64,000 bases of DNA from an uncultured Muribaculaceae bacterium (lineage in GTDB: Bacteria > Bacteroidota > Bacteroidia > Bacteroidales > Muribaculaceae), in the NCBI GenBank assembly GCA_947628305.1, contig CANQZG010000007.1, positions 95,640 through 159,639 on the forward strand, given 5' to 3'. Shown here piece by piece: positions 16,091-25,629 of this stretch. A program made the position numbers and the translations under genes. The notes below the pieces were generated by a model, which saw nothing but the letters and a program-made list of their open reading frames with translations, had not been told where the DNA came from and did no database searches. Each line of letters starts with the position of its first letter. Position 1 is the stretch's first letter.

Positions 16091-18817
16091 ATGAGCCAAG
16101 ACTTGACATCCGATACCTTTGAAGAAATTCCCGATGAAAACAACAATAGCGTTGGCGATGATGCCCTTGGGCGACAGGAATCGGTGTCGCCACGACACTC
16201 GTCGATGATTGACGGGGCCAACGATGTCGTGAAGCATCATCTGCGCGGGATGTATCAGAGTTGGTTCTTGGAGTATGCTTCATACGTTATCCTTGAGCGT
16301 GCTGTCCCGCATGTCGATGACGGCCTTAAACCCGTGCAGCGACGCATCCTTCACTCGATGAAGGAACTTGATGACGGGCGTTTCAACAAGGTCGCCAATA
16401 TCGTGGGCAACACGATGCAATATCACCCCCACGGCGACGCATCGATATATGAGGCTCTTGTTCAGCTGGGGCAGAAAGACCTGCTCGTCGAGACACAGGG
16501 TAACTGGGGTAACATACTGACCGGGGCGTCAGCTGCTGCCGGACGTTATATCGAGGCGCGCCTGTCACAGTTTGCACTTGACGTCCTGTATAATCCCAAG
16601 GTCACTGATTGGACGTTGAGTTATGACGGTCGCAAGAAAGAGCCGGTAACGTTGCCTGCGAAATTCCCTTTGTTGCTCGCACAGGGGGTTGAGGGCATCG
16701 CTGTCGGATTGTCATCAAAGATTCTTCCTCATAATTTCAACGAGATACTGGATGCGGCGGTCGCCTATCTGCGTGGCGAGGAATTTGTCCTGTACCCCGA
16801 CTTCGTGACCGGCGGATTTATCGATGTGTCGCGTTATAACGACGGCGAGCGTGGCGGGACGGTAAAAATCAGGGCCAAGATTGAGAAAATTGACAACAAG
16901 ACCCTTGCCATAACCGAAATACCCTACGGCAAGACGACCGCGACATTGATAGACTCGATATTAAAGGCGTTCGAGTCAGGCAAAATCAAGATACGCAAGG
17001 TCGATGACAACACGGCCATGAACGCCAATATCCTTGTGCATCTGTTGCCGGGAACATCGAGCGACAAGACAATCGATGCACTTTATGCCTTTACCGATTG
17101 TGAGGTGTCGGTGTCGCCCAACTGCTGTGTTATTTCAGAGGATAAACCTCATTTCCTCGGTGTCAGTGACGTGTTGCGTCACAGCGTTGATACTACCCGT
17201 GAAATTCTGCGTAAGGAGTTGCAGATTAAACTTCATGAGGTGCGCGAACAGTTGTTCTTTGCATCGTTGGAACGTATATTCATCGAGGAGCGAATCTACA
17301 AGGACAAGGAATATGAGCAGAGCAAGACGCGTGAACATGCAATCGCACACATTGACCGCCGTCTTGAACCATGGAAACCGTCACTCGTGCGCGAGGTGAC
17401 TGAGGATGACATCATCCGTCTGTTTGAAATCAAGATGGGCCGCATCCTCAAGTTTGCCGCCGACAAGTGTGACGAGCAGATTGCCGCCTTTAACGCCCGC
17501 ATAGACGAGCTTGAGGGTTTCCTTGCCGACATGACTGCCTATACAATCGGATGGTATGAACGTCTGAAAGAAAAATACGGTGAGAATTATCCGCGAATGA
17601 CCGTTATCCGCGGGTTTGACAATATCGAGGCCGCCAATGTGGCCGAGGCCAATGAAAAGTTGTACATTAACCGGGAGGAAGGTTTCATCGGCACGGGGCT
17701 GAAAAAGGATGAGTTCCTTTGCAACTGTTCAAGTATAGACGATGTGATAATCTTCTACAAAGATGGCCGTTACAAGATTGTCAAGGTGCAGGATAAACTG
17801 TTCATAGGTAAGAATGTGATGTATGTTAACGTGTTCAAGCGTAACGACACCCGCACGATTTACAATGCCATTTATCAGAATGGAAAGGGCGGCGTGTATT
17901 ACATGAAACGTTTCGCTGTGACAGGGGTGACACGCGACAAAGAGTATAACCTGACCCCGGGACTTCCGGGAACACGGGTCAACTGGTTCACAGTCAATCC
18001 TAATGGTGAGGCCGAGGTTGTCAAAGTGACGCTTAAGCCCAAGGCGCGGTTAAAGACGTTGCAGTTTGATGTCGATTTCGGCGAATTGGCAATCAAGGGA
18101 AAGGGTGCGCAGGGTAACATCGTGACGAAAAACGAGGTGCATCGTTTCTCCCTGAAGGAGAAAGGGGCTTCGACCCTCGGTGGGCGCAAGGTTTGGTTTG
18201 ACCCCGATGTGTTGAGGCTGAACTATGACGGACGAGGCGAATATCTTGGGGAGTTTGCCGGGGATGACCGTGTCCTCGTTGTCCTTGACAACGGTGAATA
18301 TTATATGTCAAACTTTGACGCGTCCAATCATTATGAGGACAATATCCTGCGTATCGAGAAATATCGCAAGGGACATGTGTGGACTGCGGTGTTATACGAT
18401 GCTGACCAAGGTTTCAACTATATCAAACGATTCACATTTGAACTGTCGGCCAAGCGTCAGCGGTTTATCGGTGACAATGAAAAGTCCAGGTTGCTGATAT
18501 TGAGCGATGCCCCGGGGGCGCGTTTCACCGTCACCCTCGGCGGTGGTGACTCTTGGCGAGACCCGTTGGACATTGTCGCCATGGATTTTATCGCGGTCAA
18601 GTCTTTCAAGGCCAAGGGAAAACGCATCACCAATTGCGAGGTCGCCGAAATCATTGAGTCAGAGCCTGTCGATGTCGTTGTGGATGATGAGGCTGACAGT
18701 GAGGCCGAAAATGATACCGATGCAGCGGAGTTGGCTGAAGAACTTGAGCCGGAGCGTTCCGACGATGAAATCCGTGATGAAATCAATGGGCAAAAACGAT
18801 TGTTTGAAAATGAATAG
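16091..18817 (+). CDS. parC: DNA topoisomerase IV subunit A
   Basis: The 908-residue protein is a type IIA topoisomerase A subunit. It has YASYVILERAVPHVDDGLKP and QRRILHSM, the winged-helix domain with MQYHPHGDASIYEALV, and the catalytic Tyr in AAAGRYIEARLS. The C-terminal half carries beta-pinwheel repeats and ends in an acidic tail. It decatenates and relaxes DNA with ParE, which is not encoded here. Gyrase A is an alternative name, but the degenerate C-terminal domain and length match the topo IV-type A subunit of Bacteroidales. An acidic N-terminal extension of about 50 residues precedes the core. Confidence 0.88.
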   Translation: MSQDLTSDTFEEIPDENNNSVGDDALGRQESVSPRHSSMIDGANDVVKHHLRGMYQSWFLEYASYVILERAVPHVDDGLKPVQRRILHSMKELDDGRFNKVANIVGNTMQYHPHGDASIYEALVQLGQKDLLVETQGNWGNILTGASAAAGRYIEARLSQFALDVLYNPKVTDWTLSYDGRKKEPVTLPAKFPLLLAQGVEGIAVGLSSKILPHNFNEILDAAVAYLRGEEFVLYPDFVTGGFIDVSRYNDGERGGTVKIRAKIEKIDNKTLAITEIPYGKTTATLIDSILKAFESGKIKIRKVDDNTAMNANILVHLLPGTSSDKTIDALYAFTDCEVSVSPNCCVISEDKPHFLGVSDVLRHSVDTTREILRKELQIKLHEVREQLFFASLERIFIEERIYKDKEYEQSKTREHAIAHIDRRLEPWKPSLVREVTEDDIIRLFEIKMGRILKFAADKCDEQIAAFNARIDELEGFLADMTAYTIGWYERLKEKYGENYPRMTVIRGFDNIEAANVAEANEKLYINREEGFIGTGLKKDEFLCNCSSIDDVIIFYKDGRYKIVKVQDKLFIGKNVMYVNVFKRNDTRTIYNAIYQNGKGGVYYMKRFAVTGVTRDKEYNLTPGLPGTRVNWFTVNPNGEAEVVKVTLKPKARLKTLQFDVDFGELAIKGKGAQGNIVTKNEVHRFSLKEKGASTLGGRKVWFDPDVLRLNYDGRGEYLGEFAGDDRVLVVLDNGEYYMSNFDASNHYEDNILRIEKYRKGHVWTAVLYDADQGFNYIKRFTFELSAKRQRFIGDNEKSRLLILSDAPGARFTVTLGGGDSWRDPLDIVAMDFIAVKSFKAKGKRITNCEVAEIIESEPVDVVVDDEADSEAENDTDAAELAEELEPERSDDEIRDEINGQKRLFENE

Positions 18818-19661
18818 AATTCTGATGTACTTGGCTATGTCATTAGTCGCGATAGGTAATAATCTTCGCGCCGATGACAATGTCGAGACCTTACGGCCTG
18901 TCACGGCGGCCTATACGGTCGAGCTTGGTTCGTCACATCTGACCGATACCTACCTTAGCCCTATAAAATATGACGGATGGCATGCTGCCTTTAATTATGA
19001 ACGCCGTCAGGCTATGAGGTTTGACCCTGAACACTGGACGATGCGTCTTGAGGCGCGTGTCGGTGTGGATTGTGGCGACAACATTGCCCGCAATGCCACT
19101 ATGTGGAATCTTGATGTCTCATTCCGTTGGGGGATGATGCGCCGATGGAAAGTGGCCGATGGTCTGACTCTCGCTGCTGGTGGTTCAACGGGAATCAATG
19201 GTGGTTGCCTGTATAATGCCCGCAACGGCAACAATCCAGTGTCGGCCAAGGCGGCGTGGACTGTGAACCTTACAGGATATGCCGCTTATAATATGAGGTT
19301 GTGGCGGTTGCCTGTGACGTTGTGTTATCAACCGACATTGCCTGTCACGGGGGCGTTTTTCTCTCCCGACTATGGTGAGCTGTATTATGAAATATATCTT
19401 GGGAACCATTCGGGACTTGCCCACTGTGCCTGGTGGGGCAACTATTTCAGACTTGACAACCAATTGACCGCTGACATCCATTTCGGGGCGACATCATTGC
19501 GGGTAGGGTATCGGTGTGACATATTGTCAACAAAGGCCAACGAAATCACGACCAATGTTATAACCCATAGTGCCGTTATCGGTGTATCAGGTGAATGGAT
19601 GAGTTATAATCCGAGCAAAGGTCTGTCAGACAAGGCGCGTATCATCTCTGCGTTGTTTTGA
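18810..19661 (+). CDS. DUF3316 domain protein, exported
   Basis: The 283-residue product begins MNRILMYLAMSLVAIGNNLRA, a signal peptide, followed by a beta-rich chain typical of the DUF3316 family of Bacteroidales envelope proteins (YTVELGSSHLTDTYLSPIKY, then GWHAAFNYERRQAM). It probably sits in the outer membrane as a small barrel; function unknown. The ATG at 18810 overlaps the parC stop by 8 bp. The frame is open far upstream inside parC, but only this start gives a signal peptide. Confidence 0.82.
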   Translation: MNRILMYLAMSLVAIGNNLRADDNVETLRPVTAAYTVELGSSHLTDTYLSPIKYDGWHAAFNYERRQAMRFDPEHWTMRLEARVGVDCGDNIARNATMWNLDVSFRWGMMRRWKVADGLTLAAGGSTGINGGCLYNARNGNNPVSAKAAWTVNLTGYAAYNMRLWRLPVTLCYQPTLPVTGAFFSPDYGELYYEIYLGNHSGLAHCAWWGNYFRLDNQLTADIHFGATSLRVGYRCDILSTKANEITTNVITHSAVIGVSGEWMSYNPSKGLSDKARIISALF

Positions 19662-19674
19662 GTAGTACAATTTT

Positions 19675-20709
19675 ATGAGAATCAGTGTGATAAAATACAT
19701 ATTAGTGATTGCGGTGGCGTTGATGTCAACCTCGTGCCACAAGGTCGAGGAGTTTGCCGATGACCCTCGGGGTAATTTCGAGGCTCTGTGGACAATCCTT
19801 GACGAGCATTATTGTTTCTTTGAGGAGAAAGGTGTGGACTGGGATGCGGTGCATGACCGCTATGCCCGGCGTGTCAGCGACGAGATGACACGTGAGGAAC
19901 TGTTTAATGTATGTTCCGAGATGCTTGCCGAACTTAGGGACGGTCACACCAATCTATCATCACCGTTCAATACATCCTACTACCGTCAATGGTGGAGTGA
20001 TTATCCGCAGAATTACAATGAACGGCTTATCCAGCAATACTATTTCAATTTCAACTATCTGTCAACCGGGGGATGTGATTACGGACTGTTAAACGAAAAT
20101 GTCGGATACATACGCTACGGTTCGTTCTCCTATACCCCCGGAGACGGGAATATTGACAATATACTCTATTATCTGCGTGGGGCGCAGGCCTTGATTTTTG
20201 ATGTCAGGGACAATGGAGGCGGAAACATGACTAACGTCGAGAAATGGGTGTCGCGTTTTATCGGGCAACCGATTCTCGCAGGATATATCTCCCATAAGAC
20301 CGGGCCTGGGCATAACGATTTCTCCGAGCCGTTTCCCTATAATTATAATCCGGCGCAATTGGGCCGTATAAGATGGGGAAAACCTGTTATCGTGCTCACC
20401 AACCGCAGTACGTTCAGCGCGGCCAACAACTTTGTGTCGGTTATGAAGTTGATACCGGGTGTCACTATTGTAGGGGCGACAACTGGTGGAGGCAGTGGCA
20501 TGCCGTTTAATTCAGAACTTCCAAACGGATGGAGCATCAGGTTCTCGGCCTGTTCGGTTCTCGATGCCGATGGGCATACGACCGAGAACGGGGTAGAGCC
20601 TACCGAAGGCTGCGCCGTGGACATGAATCCGCAAGCAGCTCTCAACGGTCATGACACCATTCTCGACTTTGCAATCAACCTCGTTCAGTCGGGCACACTT
20701 GACCGTTGA
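19675..20709 (+). CDS. S41 family C-terminal-processing-like peptidase, lipoprotein
   Basis: The 344-residue protein has a lipobox near residue 21 (LMSTSC), a tricorn-core N-terminal region (GNFEALWTILDEHYCFFEEK), and the S41 peptidase domain with ELRDGHTNL, FDVRDNGGGNMTNVE and the nucleophile segment TNRSTFSAANNF, followed by GATTGGGSGMP. It should cleave peptides or protein tails in the periplasm. No PDZ domain is obvious. It follows the DUF3316 gene by 13 bp and ends just before a bidirectional terminator. Confidence 0.87.
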   Translation: MRISVIKYILVIAVALMSTSCHKVEEFADDPRGNFEALWTILDEHYCFFEEKGVDWDAVHDRYARRVSDEMTREELFNVCSEMLAELRDGHTNLSSPFNTSYYRQWWSDYPQNYNERLIQQYYFNFNYLSTGGCDYGLLNENVGYIRYGSFSYTPGDGNIDNILYYLRGAQALIFDVRDNGGGNMTNVEKWVSRFIGQPILAGYISHKTGPGHNDFSEPFPYNYNPAQLGRIRWGKPVIVLTNRSTFSAANNFVSVMKLIPGVTIVGATTGGGSGMPFNSELPNGWSIRFSACSVLDADGHTTENGVEPTEGCAVDMNPQAALNGHDTILDFAINLVQSGTLDR

Positions 20710-20722
20710 TTGTGTCAATGAT

Positions 20723-20764
20723 AAACAATAAAGGGAAGACCGTTCGGTCTTCCCTTTATTGTTT
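20723..20764. terminator. Bidirectional terminator between the S41 gene and a convergent barrel gene
   Basis: Perfect 20-bp arms (20723-20742 and 20745-20764) form a long hairpin reading AAACAATAAAGGGAAGACCG on the left. The A-rich and T-rich outer ends let it work for both convergent genes. Confidence 0.9.
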
Positions 20765-20775
20765 GATGGTGTGTT

Positions 20776-21321
20776 TTAAAAATTGTAGTGCATACCCAGC
20801 GACAAGTTCATGCTGCTGAAGTCGAAACCGAACGTCTCGGGATAACCGGCATCTTTTGCGGTATCGTTGCCACCGCTGTAACCCAGGAATCCGAAGTGGG
20901 CGAGCAATGTGAATTTATCGTTTACTTTGAACGATACGCCCGGCTTGAAACCGATGCTGTAAAGTACTACGGTATCGGATGACTTTCCGTCATATTTGGC
21001 CTTTCCGAATCCGAGGCCGAATCCGCCGTCAACAAAAAGATTCACCCGGTTGTCAGCACAGCTGTAATAGGTGTAACGGGCGTATGGCCTTATTGCGAAT
21101 ACATTTGTTGAGAGGCCGTCGTCATATTTGTAATTATAGGCGAGTTCACCGCCGATAGCCCATTTGGAGTTTAATTCATAACCGATTTCAGGGGCGATTG
21201 TCAGATTGGTCTCGTTTTCTGATGTGTTTCGGTTAAGGCCTATAGAACCACCGAGATACAGTTGGGCAGATGCGCTGATTGAAGCAGCTAACATGATTGC
21301 AATTGCTAAAAACTTTTTCAT
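20776..21321 (-). CDS. Outer-membrane beta-barrel protein, OmpA/OprF-like porin fold
   Basis: The 181-residue protein has a signal peptide ending ISASAQ, then alternating amphipathic strands and a terminal aromatic residue (LGMHYNF), as in eight-stranded barrels of the outer-membrane-beta-barrel family. The opening LYLGGSIGLNRN is typical. No periplasmic OmpA domain follows, so it is a stand-alone small barrel. Exact function unknown. Single gene with its own promoter-like box. Confidence 0.82.
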   Translation of the reverse strand: MKKFLAIAIMLAASISASAQLYLGGSIGLNRNTSENETNLTIAPEIGYELNSKWAIGGELAYNYKYDDGLSTNVFAIRPYARYTYYSCADNRVNLFVDGGFGLGFGKAKYDGKSSDTVVLYSIGFKPGVSFKVNDKFTLLAHFGFLGYSGGNDTAKDAGYPETFGFDFSSMNLSLGMHYNF

Positions 21322-21352
21322 AATGTTTTATTTTAATGTTTCAAATGCGTGA

Positions 21353-21360
21353 CAAATTTA
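21353..21360 (-). promoter_or_regulatory. Putative -7 box for the small barrel gene
   Basis: Read on the minus strand the sequence is TAAATTTG (TAnnTTTG), 31 bp upstream of the start codon. No clear -33 element. Confidence 0.45.
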
Positions 21361-21536
21361 TACATAATATTTTAATTAACTAAATTTTGGTTAACAATAG
21401 GACATTTATAGGGAAAAATCTACAAAATAGGATTTCTATTATAACTATGACATCTTCTGACGGGATATTTAAATGAAAGTGTGATGTGGCGGTAAAAGCA
21501 AAAAATGACGTGATTGTGTGAGTGTATGTTAAATTG

Positions 21537-21576
21537 GTAGCTATTGTGTTAAAATCATGTTAAGAAACATAGCTAC
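21537..21576. repeat. Inverted repeat just upstream of the candidate sRNA promoter
   Basis: GTAGCTAT (21537-21544) and ATAGCTAC (21569-21576) are exact inverted copies 24 bp apart. The right copy ends 3 bp before the TTG of the -33 element at 21580, a position suited to a regulator. No protein is implicated. Confidence 0.4.
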
Positions 21577-21579
21577 GTA

Positions 21580-21609
21580 TTGCTATTTAGAAATAAGGTA
21601 TTATCTTTG
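21580..21609 (+). promoter_or_regulatory. Consensus Bacteroidetes promoter with no gene downstream
   Basis: TTG at 21580-21582 and TATCTTTG at 21602-21609 are 19 bp apart, an exact -33/-7 layout. No plausible CDS follows; a terminator occurs 40-70 bp later. Confidence 0.65.
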
Positions 21610-21615
21610 TATCAG

Positions 21616-21678
21616 TTTTTCATGGTATTAGATTTAAGGTAAGAAGATTATTCGTCGTGACGACGAGTAATTTTTTTT
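21616..21678 (+). ncRNA. Candidate small RNA of about 60 nt
   Basis: Start is estimated 7 bp after the -7 box at 21602-21609. The end is an intrinsic terminator: stem 21647-21657 with 21661-21671 (one G-T wobble, 3-nt loop) followed by eight T. The only reading frame is a six-codon ATG ORF (MVLDLR), so either a small RNA or a tiny leader is possible. No match to a known RNA family is claimed. Confidence 0.45.
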
Positions 21679-21699
21679 GTATATAAGAGTATGTTTTGG

Positions 21700-21943
21700 A
21701 TTTAACAGTCGGAAATTTTTATGCGGAGTCTTGAGATGATTTTGGCCATGCAGCCGAGGGAGCGATGCGGGCATCGTGACCGAGGCAAAGGGGCAAAAGC
21801 GTCCAAGAGACCGCATATATGACTCCTTGACGGCATCTTCCGGCCATTTCCGCGTCTCTCGTTCGTTATGTATCTCGATACATTCCTCTCTCGGAGACCC
21901 GGAACTGTCTCGAAACCTGCCTATAAAAATTCGACTGTTAAAT
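21700..21943. mobile_element. Candidate MITE-like element with terminal inverted repeats
   Basis: Left end 21700-21722 and right end 21923-21943 are inverted copies of about 21-23 bp: both read ATTTAACAGTCG then AATTTTTAT inward, differing by a 2-nt indel. The 200-bp interior is more GC-rich than the flanks, has its own short inverted segments (such as around GATGCGGGCATC), and has no gene. Size and ends suit a non-autonomous element or a large structured repeat. No target duplication is evident. Confidence 0.45.
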
Positions 21944-21961
21944 TCAAATATACTCTAAGTG

Positions 21962-22858
21962 TCATTGTGATTTCAGGGCGTTGCGAAGAAGGTCGGTGAA
22001 CTGATAGTTTTTCAGTCCCCATCGCGGGGAGATGAGTAGTTCGTCGGGAGATTGGGACACAAAACGTTCTATCGCTATATCCGGGTGAATACGATGTATG
22101 ATTTTGACGCATAGTGTGATATATTCATCAACAGTGAATTCTTTCAACTGAATTTCGCCTGATGACACGGCTTGGGCGAGTCGTGTCCCCTTGATGACTT
22201 GGAGTTGATGTATTTTTAATGTGTCGATTGGAAGGGTGTTTATGCGGTCGATGGTTGTCAGCATCATCTCCTCCGACTCTCCCGGGAGTCCCATTATAAT
22301 GTGTAGGCCAACGGGTATACCGGCGTTATGGGTTCTTGTGACGGCATCCAATGTGTCGCTCCAGGTGTGGCATCGGTTGACGATTCCAAGGGTGGAGTCA
22401 TGGGCGCTTTCCGCACCATATTCAATCATGATGAAGTTCTCCTCATCCCTTAGCTGTTTTAGCTCATCGAGCAATTCTTGAGGCATACAGTCGGGTCGTG
22501 TGCCTATGATTAATCCGACTACACCGTCAACGGTGAGAGCCTCGCGGTATAGTGACAACAAGTGTGGTATCTCTCCGTGGGTATTGGTGTAGGCCTGGAA
22601 GTATGCGAGATATTTCATCTCGGGATATTTGCGGGCAAAGAATTTTTTGCCCTTGTTTAGCTGCTGCGACACTGACAGGGCGGGGGCGCAATATCCCGGA
22701 TTGAATGACTGATTGTTACAATAGATGCATCCACCCGTACCTTTTGTGCCGTCACGGTTGGGGCATGTGAAACCGGCATTGACTGTTATTTTCTGTATTT
22801 TACAGTTGAAATGACGGGCGAGGAAATCGCTGAAATCGCGGTAGTGTGGTGGTGTCAT
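21962..22858 (-). CDS. TIGR01212-family radical SAM protein (YhcC-like)
   Basis: The 298-residue protein carries the radical SAM cluster motif in [17 protein letters not shown], a long-spaced Cys pattern characteristic of the YhcC/TIGR01212 family, then [12 protein letters not shown] and [11 protein letters not shown]. It uses a 4Fe-4S cluster and SAM; the substrate is not established. The ATG at 22858 overlaps the aroC stop (ATGA) and is preferred over an in-frame ATG 21 bp upstream at 22879. Last gene of ybaK-aroC-yhcC. Confidence 0.87.
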   Translation of the reverse strand: MTPPHYRDFSDFLARHFNCKIQKITVNAGFTCPNRDGTKGTGGCIYCNNQSFNPGYCAPALSVSQQLNKGKKFFARKYPEMKYLAYFQAYTNTHGEIPHLLSLYREALTVDGVVGLIIGTRPDCMPQELLDELKQLRDEENFIMIEYGAESAHDSTLGIVNRCHTWSDTLDAVTRTHNAGIPVGLHIIMGLPGESEEMMLTTIDRINTLPIDTLKIHQLQVIKGTRLAQAVSSGEIQLKEFTVDEYITLCVKIIHRIHPDIAIERFVSQSPDELLISPRWGLKNYQFTDLLRNALKSQ

Positions 22859-23928
22859 AGGCGGGAACAACGGTTGCATAGGAAAGCGTCAAGAATAACC
22901 ATAGCTGCCTTGGCTTCTACGATGGGGACTGCGCGGGGGAGTACGCACGGGTCGTGACGGCCACGTGCATGCAGTGTCACCTCCTCACCGCTGTCATTGA
23001 CGGTGGCGATGTCGCGTAAAAGTGTCGCTACGGGTTTGAACGCCACGCGGAAATATATATCGGCTCCGTTGGATATGCCCCCTTGTATTCCACCTGAATG
23101 ATTAGTGAGTGTGGAGATGTCTCCTTGGTGATTGGTGAATCTGTCGTTCATTTCGCTGCCGAGGCGGCCGCATTGGTTGAATCCCATCCCATAGTCAAAT
23201 CCCTTGGCCGCGTTTATGCTCAACATGGCTGCTCCGAGTGCGGCATGCAGTTTGTATGCTTCAGGTTCGCCCAGTCCGGCGGGGACTCCTTTTATCACGC
23301 ATGTTATGACACCGCCTATGGTGTCGCCGGCCTGTTTGACACGCATAATCAGAGATTCCATCTCTTTTGCGGTTTCCGGGTCGGGGCATCTGACCGGGTT
23401 GCTCTCAATCAGGGCCGGGTTATATTGATGGTAATCGGCGTTAAGTTCAATAGACCCGACTTGGGAGGTGTAGGCATATATCACGATACCGTAATGAGAG
23501 AGGACTTGTCGGGCGAATGCACCTGCAACGACCGTCGGGATTGTGGTGCGTGCCGATGAACGGCCGCCACCCCGGTGGTCGCGTATTCCGTATTTTGTCT
23601 GGGTGGTGAAGTCGGCATGTGATGGTCGGAAAGTGTGCCTGATGTTCTCATAGTCGGTCGAGTGCTGGTCCTCGTTACGTACGATAAATCCGATTGGTGC
23701 GCCGGTTGTCACTCCATCCATCAATCCTGACAGGATTTCTACCCGGTCTTTCTCGTCGCGGGCGGTGACAATGGCCGATTGCCCGGGTCGGCGACGGTCA
23801 AGTTCATGCTGCACGGTGTCAAGGTCGATTTTCACCCCTGCGGGCATGCCGTCAATGACTCCCCCGATGGCTGTCCCATGACTTTCCCCGAATGTCGTCA
23901 ATCGGAATATTTTCCCTGATGTGTTCAT
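22855..23928 (-). CDS. aroC: Chorismate synthase
   Basis: The 357-residue enzyme shows the three family signatures: [18 protein letters not shown] near the N-terminus, [17 protein letters not shown] in the middle, and [18 protein letters not shown] near the end. It makes chorismate from EPSP with reduced FMN, the last step of the shikimate pathway. It starts 2 bp after the ybaK stop and overlaps the radical SAM start. Confidence 0.97.
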   Translation of the reverse strand: MNTSGKIFRLTTFGESHGTAIGGVIDGMPAGVKIDLDTVQHELDRRRPGQSAIVTARDEKDRVEILSGLMDGVTTGAPIGFIVRNEDQHSTDYENIRHTFRPSHADFTTQTKYGIRDHRGGGRSSARTTIPTVVAGAFARQVLSHYGIVIYAYTSQVGSIELNADYHQYNPALIESNPVRCPDPETAKEMESLIMRVKQAGDTIGGVITCVIKGVPAGLGEPEAYKLHAALGAAMLSINAAKGFDYGMGFNQCGRLGSEMNDRFTNHQGDISTLTNHSGGIQGGISNGADIYFRVAFKPVATLLRDIATVNDSGEEVTLHARGRHDPCVLPRAVPIVEAKAAMVILDAFLCNRCSRL

Positions 23929-23930
23929 CT

Positions 23931-24425
23931 TCAGTCTATAATGGTGTCTGTCGCGATGTCGGCGACTGTGCCGTTTGTATATGTGATAAGTTCATTAGGG
24001 TCAACGGCAAGTTGCAGCCCGCGTTGTCCTGCGCTGACGAAAATACGGTCAAAGTCCTGTGCCGTTGTATGATAAAATGTGGGGAACGGCTTTTTCATCC
24101 CGATTGGGGAGCACCCTCCGCGTATATATCCGGTCAACGGCAACAGTTCTTTCATCGGTATCATCTCGGCTTTCTTTGAGCCGGCTGCCTTGGCCGCTTT
24201 CTTGAGGTCAACCTCGCGGTTTCCGGGGATGACGCATACAAAATAACCCGTTCTGTCGCCGTGTAGCACAAGTGTCTTGAACACACGGTTGATGTCCTCG
24301 CCAAGCTCGGCGGCGACATGTCCCGCGGCGAGGTCGTTTTCATCCACACGGTACGGTATCAGGCTGTAGCTGATTTTAGCCCTGTCGAGAAGTCGTGCTG
24401 CGTTGGTTTTGGCTATTTTATCCAT
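23931..24425 (-). CDS. ybaK: Cys-tRNA(Pro) deacylase, YbaK/EbsC family
   Basis: The 164-residue protein fits YbaK: start [20 protein letters not shown], then [14 protein letters not shown] with the conserved Lys, [18 protein letters not shown] and [16 protein letters not shown]. It hydrolyses mischarged Cys-tRNA(Pro). First gene of the minus-strand operon. A TAAGTTTG -7-like box lies at 24445-24452 on the minus strand. Confidence 0.93.
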   Translation of the reverse strand: MDKIAKTNAARLLDRAKISYSLIPYRVDENDLAAGHVAAELGEDINRVFKTLVLHGDRTGYFVCVIPGNREVDLKKAAKAAGSKKAEMIPMKELLPLTGYIRGGCSPIGMKKPFPTFYHTTAQDFDRIFVSAGQRGLQLAVDPNELITYTNGTVADIATDTIID

Positions 24426-24444
24426 AGATGTACCTTTGTGGATG

Positions 24445-24482
24445 CAAACTTAGCTAAAATCAATGAAATTTTAGTAGCTTTG
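24445..24482. promoter_or_regulatory. Divergent -7 boxes between ybaK and the ABC importer operon
   Basis: On the minus strand TAAGTTTG occurs at 24445-24452 (for ybaK); on the plus strand TAGCTTTG occurs at 24475-24482 (for the substrate-binding protein, start 24502). Both match TAnnTTTG. The whole gap is 76 bp, too short for a cobalamin riboswitch. Confidence 0.45.
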
Positions 24483-24501
24483 TGTCCAAAATTGTGGCAC
24501 T

Positions 24502-25629
24502 ATGAGAAAAATATTATCTTATATTACAGTGCTTTTTATGACTGGAATCTTAATTCAGTCATGCAAAGGTAACTCCGGCGGTGACGGGGAGGCAGTGGCC
24601 GGCGATACGCTGACCACCGAGGCTTCGTTGCTGACAATTGTCGACCATGGAGGTTACACAATCGTTGATGTCGCCGACCCGTGGAATGACTCTACAAGAC
24701 TGGCCCGTTATGTCATTGTCCCGCGTGACTCGGCCCTGCCTGACGTTCTACCGGATGGGACATTGATAAGGACTCCTGTGGAGAATGCTGTGGTGTATTC
24801 CTCGGTCCATGCACGCGTTATGCGTGAACTGGGAGGAATCAATGCGGTTAAAGGTGTGGCTGACGCCGGATATTTCACAATGCCTGAAATTGTCGATGGT
24901 TTGAAGAATGGACGTGTCGTTGATGTCGGAAACTCGATGTCGCCTGATGTCGAGAGGATAGTTGCTTTGTCGCCTGATGCAATCATGGTGTCGCCGTTTC
25001 AAAATGCAGGCCACGGCGCGATTGCCGTCCTTGGTGCCCCTGTTGTGGAATGTGCCGATTACATGGAGGAGACACCCCTTGGCCGAGCCGAGTGGGTTAA
25101 GTTTTTCGGAGAACTGACAGGGCGGCGTTCGGCTGCTGACTCGATATATAATAAGGTTAAGGCTGATTATCAGTCATTGGCATCGCTTGTCCCCGATGGC
25201 GTGCATCGTCCGATGGTTATTACCGAGAAGGTGGCCGACGGTGTGTGGTATGTTCCGGGCGGTAAGAGCTACATGGCGCGTATGCTGGCTGATGCCGGGG
25301 CGGTCTATCCGTGGGTTGACGACACATCGGCGGGGTCGCTCCAACTGGATTTCCCGACAGTGTTCAATAAGGCGCATGATGCCGACTTTTGGCTGATACG
25401 TAACTACGGGCAGGAACTGACACTCGATGCTCTGCGTTCCGATTATAAGCCTAACTCGGAGTTCAAGGCTTTCACCCATGGTGGTGTGTATGCCTGCAAT
25501 ACCGCTGAATCGACATTGTTTGAAGATTTTCCGTTCCATCCCGAGTCGCTGTTGCGTGAATATATCAATATATTTCATCCGGGATTGACAGGCGATTCGA
25601 CACTTGTGTATTATAGGAAAGCGAAATGA
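24502..25629 (+). CDS. Periplasmic substrate-binding lipoprotein of a FecB/BtuF-type ABC importer
   Basis: The 375-residue protein has a lipobox (LIQSC, Cys near 20), then a two-lobe type III binding fold: KGVADAGYFTMPEIVDGLKNGRVVDVG style first lobe, SPDAIMVSPF, and a second lobe beginning PMVITEKVADGVWYVPGGKSYM. It would capture an iron-siderophore, haem or cobalamin ligand and deliver it to the permease. No TonB receptor or riboswitch adjoins it, so the ligand cannot be chosen. ATGA overlap with the permease gene. Confidence 0.88.
   Translation: MRKILSYITVLFMTGILIQSCKGNSGGDGEAVAGDTLTTEASLLTIVDHGGYTIVDVADPWNDSTRLARYVIVPRDSALPDVLPDGTLIRTPVENAVVYSSVHARVMRELGGINAVKGVADAGYFTMPEIVDGLKNGRVVDVGNSMSPDVERIVALSPDAIMVSPFQNAGHGAIAVLGAPVVECADYMEETPLGRAEWVKFFGELTGRRSAADSIYNKVKADYQSLASLVPDGVHRPMVITEKVADGVWYVPGGKSYMARMLADAGAVYPWVDDTSAGSLQLDFPTVFNKAHDADFWLIRNYGQELTLDALRSDYKPNSEFKAFTHGGVYACNTAESTLFEDFPFHPESLLREYINIFHPGLTGDSTLVYYRKAK

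Larger units (their letters stand above)
21322..21961. other. 640-bp intergenic stretch, overview
   Basis: No protein-coding gene is supported here. From left to right it holds the barrel gene's upstream region, an AT-rich stretch with nothing recognised (21370-21530), the inverted repeat, promoter and candidate sRNA, and the TIR-bounded element, which ends 18 bp before the radical SAM stop. Confidence 0.6.

Noticed and set aside
24426..24501. Cobalamin riboswitch upstream of the ABC importer
   Set aside because: Only 76 bp are available and no B12-box-like sequence is seen.
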